From positions 124,001 to 188,000 of the forward strand of contig NZ_QGGR01000011.1 in assembly GCF_003148685.1 (NCBI RefSeq): 64,000 nucleotides of DNA, given 5' to 3'. Of this stretch, positions 10,218-18,031 are shown one piece after another. Every line of letters begins with the position of its first letter. The first letter of the stretch is position 1. The notes below the pieces were generated by a model. That model made no database searches. It was not told where the DNA came from and worked only from the letters and a program-made list of their open reading frames with translations. A program made the translations under genes and the position numbers. The DNA comes from Actinoplanes xinjiangensis (GTDB lineage Bacteria; Actinomycetota; Actinomycetes; Mycobacteriales; Micromonosporaceae).

Positions 10218-11951
10218 GTGACCGATTCTGATCCCGAGTTCACCGCGCGCGTGCGGACCGCACTGGAGCGGGAGGTCCGCGGCATCCGCACCGAGACCGG
10301 CGACCTGTGGTGCCAACTGCAGCACCGCCGGCTCGCCGAGCGGGTCAAGGCGCTGGCCGCGGCCTGGCACCTCACCGGCGACAGCGGCCTGCTCACCCCG
10401 GCGGCGCAGCTCACCGGCCTGCTGCGGGAGCGGCAGAACCCGGGCGGCCTGTTCCGTGGCGGCGACAACGTCGACTCGCCGCCGGACTCCGCGTTCAGCG
10501 TCAACGACCTCGCCGACGCGGCCCGGCTGCTGCGCGAGGCCGACGACCAGAGCGCGCAGCGGCTCGCGGACCGCCTGGTCCACCTCCTCGACACGATGAC
10601 CCCGGCCCTGGTGAAGGGCGGGGTGCACACGCCGAACCACCGGTGGGAGCTGTCCGCCGCCCTGGCCCGGCTGCACCGCCTCGCCCCGCGGCCGGAGATC
10701 GCCGCCCGGGTCGGGCAGTGGCTGGCCGAGGGCATCGACATCGAGGACGGGCTGTACTCCGAACGCAGCGCCAACTACGCCGCCGCCGTGTCGAACCCGT
10801 CCCTGCTGGTCATCGCCGACGTCTTCGACCGGCCCGACCTGCTCGACGCCGTCGAGGCGAACCTGACCGCCACCCTGGACCTGCTGATGCCCGACGGCAC
10901 CGTGGAGACCGTCCTGTCCCGACGGCAGGACCAGACCCGGCGGGTGCCGCTGCGCGAATACCTGATACCGCTGCGCGCCCTGGCGATCCTCCGCGATCGC
11001 GGCGACCTCGCCTGGGCCGCCGGGATCGCCCTGGAGCAGGGCGTCCCCGCGCCCGCGAACGCCGTCGTCATGCCGCTGGTGAACCGCCGGCTTCCGGCAC
11101 CGGTCGCACCCGCCGTGCCCCGGCAGCGGCTCTTCGCGGCCGCCGGGACCCTGGTGGCGCACGGTCCGGACAGCACGGCCGTGGTGTTCGGCGGCTCCGA
11201 CTACCCCCGTCACCGGCGGATCCGTTCCGGGCTGGCCAACTCGCCGACCCTGCTGCGCCTGCACGCCGGCGCCACGGTGCTGGAGAGCGTCCGGCTGTCC
11301 CGCACGTTCTTCGGTCTCGGCCCGTTCCGCGCCGAAACCCTGACCCTCTCACCCGACACCCCGGCCGACGAGGCGGGTCCGGTGGTGACCCTGACCGAGA
11401 CCGTGTCGGCGGCCTACTACCAGCCGCTTCCCGGCGACGGCACAGGCCGTTACGCCCTGACCGACGACGGCCGCTTCAGCGCCGCGATGGACTTCGCCCG
11501 CCGCCCCCGCGACGAGGTGTCCCTCACGACCCGCGTCCGCGTGGCGTTACCCCAAGCTGGCTCTCACCGCTGTCTCAGCGCTGCTGAGACAGCGGTGGAA
11601 GCCAGCTCGGTACTTCGGTCTGTACCCCGGGTCGACCTGACGGTCGACATCGACGGCGCGGCCGTCGACTGGGCTCTGGAGCTGGCGTTCCGGCCGGGCG
11701 GCACGATGACCGGCGCCCGTGCGATCGGCGGGTGCCGATGGCATCTGGAGTCGGGCACGGCCACCTACGGCGGGCTGCACGTGACGGTCGTGGAGGCGTC
11801 GGAGACGGCGTCGGAGTCCGACCCGGGCTACCACCCGGGGGAGGACTACGCCTTCCTCGGCGGCACCGACGCGGCCGACGGTGTCCTCCTGTACGTGACC
11901 GGAAAAGCCCCGTCGAGGCTGCGTCTGTCCATCACCGCGCCGGTCGTTTAG
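10218..11951 (+). CDS. Lyase-like (alpha/alpha)-toroid plus beta-sandwich protein, function unknown
   Basis: The product has 577 residues from GTG 10218; an in-frame GTG at 10179 is an alternative, and neither has a strong ribosome site. Residues about 20-300 are helical hairpins of the kind found in heparinase II/III and alginate lyases, including GVHTPNHRWELSAALARL, where NHRW resembles the catalytic Asn-His region, and YSERSANYAAA. The rest is beta-rich. There is no signal peptide, so if it is a lyase or glycosidase it acts in the cytoplasm on imported oligosaccharide. A 59-bp palindrome interrupts the reading frame in phase at about residues 446-464, between two segments that otherwise read as continuous beta-sandwich. 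It lies just after iolG and before the LacI-type promoter of the importer. I do not recognise a named family. Confidence 0.6.
   Translation: MTDSDPEFTARVRTALEREVRGIRTETGDLWCQLQHRRLAERVKALAAAWHLTGDSGLLTPAAQLTGLLRERQNPGGLFRGGDNVDSPPDSAFSVNDLADAARLLREADDQSAQRLADRLVHLLDTMTPALVKGGVHTPNHRWELSAALARLHRLAPRPEIAARVGQWLAEGIDIEDGLYSERSANYAAAVSNPSLLVIADVFDRPDLLDAVEANLTATLDLLMPDGTVETVLSRRQDQTRRVPLREYLIPLRALAILRDRGDLAWAAGIALEQGVPAPANAVVMPLVNRRLPAPVAPAVPRQRLFAAAGTLVAHGPDSTAVVFGGSDYPRHRRIRSGLANSPTLLRLHAGATVLESVRLSRTFFGLGPFRAETLTLSPDTPADEAGPVVTLTETVSAAYYQPLPGDGTGRYALTDDGRFSAAMDFARRPRDEVSLTTRVRVALPQAGSHRCLSAAETAVEASSVLRSVPRVDLTVDIDGAAVDWALELAFRPGGTMTGARAIGGCRWHLESGTATYGGLHVTVVEASETASESDPGYHPGEDYAFLGGTDAADGVLLYVTGKAPSRLRLSITAPVV
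11552..11610. repeat. 59-bp near-perfect palindrome inside a coding sequence
   Basis: The inner arms ACCGCTGTCTCAGC (11566-11579) and GCTGAGACAGCGGT (11583-11596) pair perfectly around a 3-base loop. The outer arms, containing AGCTGGCT (11555-11562) and its complement AGCCAGCT, extend the pairing to 28 of 28 positions with two mismatches and one G-T. Weaker similarity (GTTAC versus GTAC) continues on both sides. It lies within the 10218-11951 frame without breaking it. No second copy was noticed in this window. Confidence 0.85.
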
Positions 11952-12024
11952 GAAACTGTACAGAAGTACGTCCTGATTGATCGACCCGCGTCCATGAAAA
12001 AGCAACCTGTGAATTAACATGTCG

Positions 12025-12053
12025 TTGACGCGGTAAGCGCTTTCCTCTAACGT
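12025..12053 (+). promoter_or_regulatory. Promoter of the first ABC importer, with LacI-type operator in the spacer
   Basis: TTGACG (12025-12030) and TAACGT (12048-12053) are 17 bases apart. The spacer contains GGTAAGCGCTTTCC (12032-12045), centred on CG, which closely matches the LacI/GalR operator pattern GGAnAGCGCTTTCC. A repressor here would block RNA polymerase directly. The start codon is about 50 bases downstream. No LacI gene is adjacent; the nearest are at 33.7 and 41.4 kb. Confidence 0.7.
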
Positions 12054-12103
12054 CCGTCGCCACGAGAAGAACCACGAGAAGACATTTCATCGAGGAGATA
12101 GTC

Positions 12104-13384
12104 ATGGGCATTTCGGCATCCGCTCGGAAGGGGTGGCTGGCCGCGAGCGTCGTCGGCGCCCTCGTCCTCGGCGCCTGCTCGTCCGGCTCCGGCAGCGGTG
12201 ACGGCGACCCGAAGGGCATCACCTTCTGGTTCTCCACCTCCGCCCAGGACAAGGGCTACACCGAACTGGCCAAGGAGTTCGAGGCCAAGGAGGGCATCAA
12301 GGTCGAGATCGTCAACGTGCCCTACGACGGCTACCAGGACAAGCTGAGCCAGGCGGCCCAGGCCAACGCCCTGCCGGACACCGCCAGCGTGCCGTCCCTC
12401 GACCCGCTCTGGGTCAACCAGGTGCAGGACCTCGCCAGCATCGCGAACAACGAGGCCAACAAGATCAACAAGAACCTGATCACCGCCGACGGTGACAAGG
12501 TCCTGTCGATCCCGTCGGACATCACCGCGGCCGGCCTCTACATCAACAAGAGCCTGTTCGACAAAGCCGGCGTCTCCTTCCCGACCGACCCGGCCCAGAC
12601 CTGGACGTGGACCGACTTCCTCGCCGCGACCACCAAGGTCCGCGAGGCCACCAACGCCAAGTACGACCTGGTCTACGACAACTCCGCCGCCCGCATCCGC
12701 GGCTGGATCTACACCCACGGCGGCACCGGCTTCCAGCTCGGCGCCGACGGTAGGTTCGCCGCCCCGGACGCCGCCACCGTGCAGGCGCTGAGCGAGTTCA
12801 GCAAGATCAACGACGACAAGGTCATGCCCAAGTCCGTCTGGACCTCCGGCCAGGACCCGAACGCGCTGTTCAAGAGCGGCCAGGTCGTCGCCTACTACTC
12901 CGGCGTCTGGCAGGTCGCCGACTTCGCCGACAGCATCACCGACTTCGAGTGGGCCAGCGTGCCGAGCCCGGCGCAGCCGACCCACGCCACCGACATCAAC
13001 CTCGGGGGCAAGATGGTCGCGTTCAACAACGGTGAGAAGGCCGAGCCGGCCAAGAAGTGGCTCGACTTCATCTTCCAGCCGGCCAACTACACCAAGCTGG
13101 CGCAGACCAACGGCTACCTGCCGATCGAGACCGGCCTGACGCTGACCTACCCCTTCGAGAAGAAGGCCGCCCAGGACGCGTTCGCCCTGTACATCAAGGA
13201 GATCGAGCTGGCCGACCCGATCTCCAGCTCCGGCCAGGCGAACCAGACCAAGCTGCTGCTGGCCAAGCAGAAGGTCGAGGACGCGCTCATCAAGACCGAG
13301 ATGGCCAAGTTCATCAACGGCGAGCAGGACGTGCAGAAGACCGTGGACGCCATCGTCTCCGGCCTGAACGACCAGATCAAGTAG
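12104..13384 (+). CDS. CUT1 ABC importer, sugar-binding lipoprotein
   Basis: The product has 426 residues. A lipoprotein signal ending in LGACSS (Cys at about residue 26) anchors it outside the membrane, followed by a Gly/Ser-rich tether. The mature part has the MalE-like features of family 1 solute-binding proteins: ITFWFSTSAQDKGYTELAKEF at the start, a SIPSDITAAGLYINKSLF segment and the hinge region QVVAYYSGVWQVADF. The ATG is preceded by GAGGAG. It heads an operon with two permeases, a phosphatase, an oxidoreductase and an alpha-mannosidase, so the cargo is probably a mannose- or inositol-containing oligosaccharide. A hairpin after its stop may raise its level relative to the permeases. 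Confidence 0.88.
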   Translation: MGISASARKGWLAASVVGALVLGACSSGSGSGDGDPKGITFWFSTSAQDKGYTELAKEFEAKEGIKVEIVNVPYDGYQDKLSQAAQANALPDTASVPSLDPLWVNQVQDLASIANNEANKINKNLITADGDKVLSIPSDITAAGLYINKSLFDKAGVSFPTDPAQTWTWTDFLAATTKVREATNAKYDLVYDNSAARIRGWIYTHGGTGFQLGADGRFAAPDAATVQALSEFSKINDDKVMPKSVWTSGQDPNALFKSGQVVAYYSGVWQVADFADSITDFEWASVPSPAQPTHATDINLGGKMVAFNNGEKAEPAKKWLDFIFQPANYTKLAQTNGYLPIETGLTLTYPFEKKAAQDAFALYIKEIELADPISSSGQANQTKLLLAKQKVEDALIKTEMAKFINGEQDVQKTVDAIVSGLNDQIK

Positions 13385-13394
13385 GGGACGCGAC

Positions 13395-13426
13395 AGGTGG
13401 GCCCGCCGTCCTCGGCGGGCCCACCT
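13395..13426 (+). terminator. Intra-operon hairpin between binding protein and permease genes
   Basis: A perfect 14-bp stem (13395-13408 with 13413-13426, GGTGGGCCCGCCG) with loop TCCT starts 11 bases after the binding-protein stop. The next gene follows in the same direction 22 bases later. Such hairpins in sugar importers act as partial terminators or 3' stabilisers that leave an excess of binding-protein message. Confidence 0.7.
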
Positions 13427-13447
13427 CGCTGGGAAAGAGAGACAACC

Positions 13448-14362
13448 ATGGTCGACAGTGCCAACCGGGCCACGCCCCGGTGGTGGCCCCGGCGCAGGCA
13501 CAACAGCTACACCGTCGCCCCACTGATCCTGATCTCCGTCAACCTCCTGCTGTTCCTGACGTTCTTCGTCTGGCCCGCCATCATCGGCCTGGCCTACTCC
13601 TTCACCAGTTACACCGGTGTCGGCGACGCCCCCTGGGTCGGCCTGGAGAACTACCGGGAACTGATCGGCGACACCGACTTCTATGCGGCCCTGCTGCGGA
13701 CCCTCATCTACACCGCCTGTGTGGTCCCGCTGATGTTCGTCATGTCGCTCGGCATCGCCTACCTGCTGGTCAGCCCGTACGCCAAGGGCAAGCCCATCGC
13801 CCGGGTGATCTTCTTCCTGCCCTGGCTGATCTCACCGATCATCGCCGGTGTCATCTGGCGCTGGCTGTTCGGGGAGAACTTCGGCCTGGTCAACTTCGTG
13901 ATCACCGAACTCGGCGGCGACCCGGTCTCCTGGCAGTCCAACGGCGACCTGTCCCTGATGATCGTCGTCATCGTGGCCACCTGGGCCGGCACCGCGTTCA
14001 ACATGCTGCTGTTCATCGCGGCACTGAAGAACGTCCCGGTCTCCTACTACGAGGCCGCCGACCTGGACGGCGCCAACGCCTGGCAGAAGTTCCGGAACAT
14101 CACGCTGCCGGCCATCGCGCCCACCTCCTTCATCGTCGTGCTGCTCAGCACCCTGCACGCGATGAAGGAGTACACGTACTTCGTCGCGGTCAACGACGGC
14201 GGCCCGGGCACCGAGAACAACCTGATCGTCCAGTACATCTACGAGACGGGCTTCAAACGGACTCAGATGGGCTATGCCAGCGCGGCGTCGTTCGTACTCC
14301 TGCTGATCCTCGTGATCGTCGCCGTCCTCCAGCTGATCGCCAGCCGCCGGAAGGGATCCTGA
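13448..14362 (+). CDS. CUT1 ABC importer permease, MalF-type
   Basis: A 304-residue membrane protein with six predicted helices, the first at about residues 24-46 (LILISVNLLLFLTFFVWPAI). The cytoplasmic EAA loop that contacts the ATPase is present as YYEAADLDGANAWQKFRNITLP (residues about 200-220). ATG 13448 is the only start that keeps a short basic N-terminus ahead of the first helix. It pairs with the next gene, whose ATG follows after one base. No ATPase gene is nearby, so a shared MsiK-like protein encoded elsewhere must energise it. Confidence 0.9.
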   Translation: MVDSANRATPRWWPRRRHNSYTVAPLILISVNLLLFLTFFVWPAIIGLAYSFTSYTGVGDAPWVGLENYRELIGDTDFYAALLRTLIYTACVVPLMFVMSLGIAYLLVSPYAKGKPIARVIFFLPWLISPIIAGVIWRWLFGENFGLVNFVITELGGDPVSWQSNGDLSLMIVVIVATWAGTAFNMLLFIAALKNVPVSYYEAADLDGANAWQKFRNITLPAIAPTSFIVVLLSTLHAMKEYTYFVAVNDGGPGTENNLIVQYIYETGFKRTQMGYASAASFVLLLILVIVAVLQLIASRRKGS

Positions 14363-14363
14363 G

Positions 14364-15206
14364 ATGGCCGCCTCCCGTAGCCGCACCGGCGACATGCCGA
14401 AGAAGATCGGTTCCAGCGCGATCATGTGGCTGCTGGCCGCCCTGTACGGCTTCCCGCTGCTCTGGTTCGTGGTCAGCTCGTTCAAGCCCGGCGGCGAACT
14501 GTTCTCCTACCCGCTGACGTTCTGGCCGAAGAACCCGACGCTCAAGGGCTACACCGATGCCTGGACCAGTTTCGACTTCCCCGGCTACCTGATCAACACG
14601 ATGATCGTGGCCATCGCGGCCACCCTGCTCACCATCATGGTCAGCGCCGCCTGCGGGTACGCCCTGGCCAAGTACGGCAACTGGTGGCTGAAGATCTTCG
14701 CCGGCTGCATCCTGGCGACCACCATGCTGCCGACCGAGACGATCCTCGCCCCGCTGTTCCTGGTGGTCCGCAACCTCGGCCTCTACAACAGCCTGTCCGG
14801 GGTCGTGATACCCGCGGTGATCACCGCGACAGGCACCTTCATGTTCCGCCAGTTCTTCGTGACGGTCCCCAACGACCTGCTCGAAGCGGCCCGCATCGAC
14901 GGCTCCAGCGAACTGTCCACCTTCTTCCGGATCATGCTGCCGCTGTCCCGGCCGATCGTCCTGACCCTGGCGATCTTCTCCTTCCAGTGGCGCTGGAACG
15001 AGTACCTCTGGCCGCTGATCATCCTCAACGAGCCGAGCCAGTTCACCCTCCAGATCGGCATCGCGGGCATCGTCGGCGCCAACAACGTCAACTGGTCGAT
15101 CCTGATCAGCGCCTCCGTCCTCTCCATGGTTCCGCTGGTCGCCATCTACCTGGTCTTCCAGAAGTACGTGATGAACGCAGACATCAACGCCGGCCTCAAA
15201 GACTGA
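14364..15206 (+). CDS. CUT1 ABC importer permease, MalG-type
   Basis: A 280-residue membrane protein, the second half of the heterodimeric channel. Features are the first helix (IMWLLAALYGFPLLWFVVSSF), the MalG-type PTLKGYTDAW region before helix 2 and the EAA loop LLEAARIDGSSELSTFFRIMLP. The terminal NADINAGLKD tail is typical of CUT1 MalG-like permeases. The gene begins one base after the MalF-type stop and is followed 9 bases later by the phosphatase. Confidence 0.9.
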   Translation: MAASRSRTGDMPKKIGSSAIMWLLAALYGFPLLWFVVSSFKPGGELFSYPLTFWPKNPTLKGYTDAWTSFDFPGYLINTMIVAIAATLLTIMVSAACGYALAKYGNWWLKIFAGCILATTMLPTETILAPLFLVVRNLGLYNSLSGVVIPAVITATGTFMFRQFFVTVPNDLLEAARIDGSSELSTFFRIMLPLSRPIVLTLAIFSFQWRWNEYLWPLIILNEPSQFTLQIGIAGIVGANNVNWSILISASVLSMVPLVAIYLVFQKYVMNADINAGLKD

Positions 15207-15215
15207 GGAACACAG

Positions 15216-16916
15216 ATGACCACTCTGACCCGCCGCACCCTGCTCGCCGCGACCACCGCCGGACTGTCCGCCCCGCTGTTGAGCCGGGCCGGCCTCGCCG
15301 CCGAGATGGCCGAGGTCAAGGCCTTCGTCGACGACTACAAGTCCAACCTCACCACCAACCTGACCGTCGACACCAACGCCGCCGTACGGATCCTGTCCGG
15401 CGTCCAGGCCTACTGGCGGACCGGCAGCGCCTGGAACGACGGCACCGTCCGGAACGCGGCCGTGCTCCGCGCGAACGTCAGGTTCTGCGAGACCCGTACC
15501 GCGTCGCGCACCGACGCCGAGGCCGCCTGGTCGTTCATCGTCGACCGCCGCCACCAGAGCTACGCCGTCATCGACGGCCTGGGCCCCTGGGCCGGCGCCT
15601 ACCGCAGCACCGCGCTCGCGGTCACCGGCATCACCGAGGCCCCGGCCGGCACCCCGCCCACCACGATCAGCGACGCCGTCCCCGCCGGCGCCCCGGCCGG
15701 GGCGACGCTCGGCGCCGGCTCGCCCACCTCACCGCTCGGCCGGATCGTCACCCTGGTCAACACGGTCCGCGGCAACTGGTCCTCCAGCAACCCGTCGAAG
15801 TTCGCCGTCCAGTACCCGCGCCCCTGGCGGATGACCACCGACAGCACGGTCGTCGACACCGGCGCCCTCGACGAGTACGGCTACCCCGTCTACCGATCGA
15901 AAGTCGTGGTCGCGCCGCAGCTGCTGCGGCAGCGCAGCCTCACCCCGGCCGACGACGGTGGCTTCCCCAGCGGCCACACCAACGCCCTGCACCTGGCCGC
16001 GCTCGCCTTCGCCTACGCCTTCCCCGAGCGCTTCCAGGAGCTGCTGACCTGCGCCTTCGACCTGGCCGACACCCGGATCACGGCCGGCATGCACTCACCG
16101 CTCGACGTGGTCAGCGGTCGCATCCTGGCCACCGCGCTGGCCGCCGCGATCCTCAACGACCCGGCCAACGCGGAACTCAAGGCCGCCGCCCGGGCCCAGG
16201 CGGCCGCCTTCCTGGCAGCCACCGCGGGTACGGGGGCGGACCCGTTCGCTGATCGCACCGCCAACCGCCGGACCATCCTCCCCAAGCTCACCTACATCCT
16301 TCCGCGCACCGGCCCGGACCGGCCGCTGACCGTGCCGAAGGGCGCCGAGGTGCTGCTGGAGACCCGCCAGCCGTACCTGACCGCGGACCAGCGCCGGGCC
16401 GTCCTGGCCAGCACCGCCCTGCCCGCCGGATACGCCCTGCTCGACGGCCCGGAGCAGTGGGGCCGCCTCGACCTGTTCAAGGCCGCCGACGGCTACGGCG
16501 CCTTCGAGTCCGACGTCGACGTCACCCTCGACGCTCTGGCCGACGCGTGGCGCAACGACATCACCGGCCGTGGCGGCCTGACGCTGCGCGGCACCGGGAC
16601 ACTGACCCTGACCGGCGTCAACCGTTTCCGCGGCGGCCTGCGCGTCCTCGGCGGAACCCTGGCCGCGGCCGGCACCCGCGCCCTGGGCGGCGGCGACGTC
16701 GAGATCCGTGGCGCCACCCTGCGCACGGTCCCGGGGGCGTGCCTCGACGGCACCGTCACGATCGGCCCGGACAGCACCCTCGACGTGACCGGACACCCGC
16801 ACGGACCGGTCCTCACCGCCAAGCGCGTGACCGGCCGTTTCGCCAGGGTCACCGTCGACGGCCGCCCGGCCGTGGCCGTTCACACCCGTACCGGCGTCTC
16901 GGTCCGGATCCTCTAG
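15216..16916 (+). CDS. Secreted PAP2-type phosphatase with C-terminal beta-repeat domain
   Basis: A 566-residue protein with a twin-arginine-like signal (TRRTLLAATTAG) and a probable cleavage site around residues 24-29. All three PAP2/vanadium haloperoxidase motifs are present: K-x6-RP in KFAVQYPRP, PSGH in GGFPSGHTN, and (S/T)R-x5-H-x3-D in TRITAGMHSPLD. It should therefore hydrolyse a phosphate ester outside the cell. The last about 110 residues contain LTLTGVNRFRGGLRVLGGTL, resembling the passenger repeats of autotransporter-like proteins and probably forming a small beta-solenoid. Its place in a sugar-import operon suggests that it dephosphorylates the glycan or inositol phosphate before uptake. 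A haloperoxidase function cannot be excluded but is less likely in this context. Confidence 0.8.
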   Translation: MTTLTRRTLLAATTAGLSAPLLSRAGLAAEMAEVKAFVDDYKSNLTTNLTVDTNAAVRILSGVQAYWRTGSAWNDGTVRNAAVLRANVRFCETRTASRTDAEAAWSFIVDRRHQSYAVIDGLGPWAGAYRSTALAVTGITEAPAGTPPTTISDAVPAGAPAGATLGAGSPTSPLGRIVTLVNTVRGNWSSSNPSKFAVQYPRPWRMTTDSTVVDTGALDEYGYPVYRSKVVVAPQLLRQRSLTPADDGGFPSGHTNALHLAALAFAYAFPERFQELLTCAFDLADTRITAGMHSPLDVVSGRILATALAAAILNDPANAELKAAARAQAAAFLAATAGTGADPFADRTANRRTILPKLTYILPRTGPDRPLTVPKGAEVLLETRQPYLTADQRRAVLASTALPAGYALLDGPEQWGRLDLFKAADGYGAFESDVDVTLDALADAWRNDITGRGGLTLRGTGTLTLTGVNRFRGGLRVLGGTLAAAGTRALGGGDVEIRGATLRTVPGACLDGTVTIGPDSTLDVTGHPHGPVLTAKRVTGRFARVTVDGRPAVAVHTRTGVSVRIL

Positions 16917-16918
16917 TC

Positions 16919-18031
16919 ATGACATCACCCCGCGTCGTCCTCGTCGGCGCGCACGGACATGGGCGCGGCCACCTCGACCAGCTCGCGAAACTGCACGCCC
17001 AGGGCAGCATCGAGCTGATCGGGGTGGCCGACCCCCGTCCGCCGTGCCCTGAGCAGCGGGCCGCGGCCTCCGGCGCGCCCTGGCGGCGGGACGCGGCCGG
17101 CCTGATCGAGGCGACCGCCCCCGACCTGGCCGTCATCGTCACGCCGGTGCACACCCACGTCGAACTCGCCTCGGCCGCCATGCGCGCCGGTGCCCACCTG
17201 CTGCTGGAGAAACCGCCCGCGCCCAGCCTCGCCGGCCTCGACCGGCTCCTGGCCGTACAGGCGGAGACCGGCCGGATCGTGCAGGTGGGCTTCCAGGCGT
17301 TCGGGTCCGGCGCGGTCACCGAGCTGCGCCGCCGCATCGACGACGGTGAGCTCGGCGACATCGAGGCGATCAGCGCCACCGGCCTGTGGTGGCGCGGCGA
17401 GGCCTACTGGAACCGGGCCGGCTGGGCCGGACGACGATTCCTCGACGGGAACGACGTCAACGACGGCGCGCTCACCAACCCGTTCGCCCACGCCGTCGCG
17501 CTCGCCCTCATTCTGGACGGCTCCGCCGGCGACCGTTCGGTGCGCGGCGTCGACCTCGACACCTACCGCACCCGGCCGGTCGAGGCGCACGACACCGCGA
17601 GCGCCCGCATCCACACCGCCCGCGGCACCCGGGTCACCGTCGCCGCCACCCTCTGCGCCGAGGCCGAGGAGGACCCGGCCGTCGTCGTGCACGGCAGCCG
17701 CGGCACCGCCACCCTGCACTACACCCGCGACCGGCTCGTCACCGCGGCCGGCGACACCCGGTACCCGCGGACCGATCTGCTGGACAACCTGCTCGCCCAC
17801 CTCGCGGACCCGGTCGTCGACCTGCTCGTGCCGCTCGCCGCGACCCGCGCCTTCACCGAGGTCGCCGAGGCGGTCCGGCAGAGCCCGCCACCGACCCCGG
17901 TCACCGAGGACCGTCTCGCCGACCTCGCCGCGCTCACCCGGACGGCCGCCACCACCGGCCGGCTCTACCGCGAGCTCGGCGCGACCTGGGCGACCGCGCC
18001 CGCCTGGACCTGGACACCGGAGGGATCCTGA
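16919..18031 (+). CDS. Gfo/Idh/MocA family oxidoreductase
   Basis: A 370-residue NAD(P)-dependent sugar oxidoreductase. The nucleotide site is VVLVGAHGHGRGHLDQLA, slightly divergent from GxGxxG, and LLLEKPPAPS carries the EKP lysine. The middle segment GGDW-type Asp/His region is replaced by RFLDGNDVNDGALTNPFAHAVALAL, which supplies Asn, Asp and His. There is no signal peptide. It lies 2 bases after the phosphatase stop, and its stop overlaps the mannosidase start by one base. Members near GH38 or GH109-type enzymes often oxidise a sugar ring transiently; here it could act on the released sugar or on an inositol isomer. Confidence 0.82.
   Translation: MTSPRVVLVGAHGHGRGHLDQLAKLHAQGSIELIGVADPRPPCPEQRAAASGAPWRRDAAGLIEATAPDLAVIVTPVHTHVELASAAMRAGAHLLLEKPPAPSLAGLDRLLAVQAETGRIVQVGFQAFGSGAVTELRRRIDDGELGDIEAISATGLWWRGEAYWNRAGWAGRRFLDGNDVNDGALTNPFAHAVALALILDGSAGDRSVRGVDLDTYRTRPVEAHDTASARIHTARGTRVTVAATLCAEAEEDPAVVVHGSRGTATLHYTRDRLVTAAGDTRYPRTDLLDNLLAHLADPVVDLLVPLAATRAFTEVAEAVRQSPPPTPVTEDRLADLAALTRTAATTGRLYRELGATWATAPAWTWTPEGS

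Noticed and set aside
14089..14098. Another copy of GTTCCGGAAC
   Set aside because: It lies within the permease EAA loop coding sequence (QKFRNI), far from any promoter, and is probably chance.
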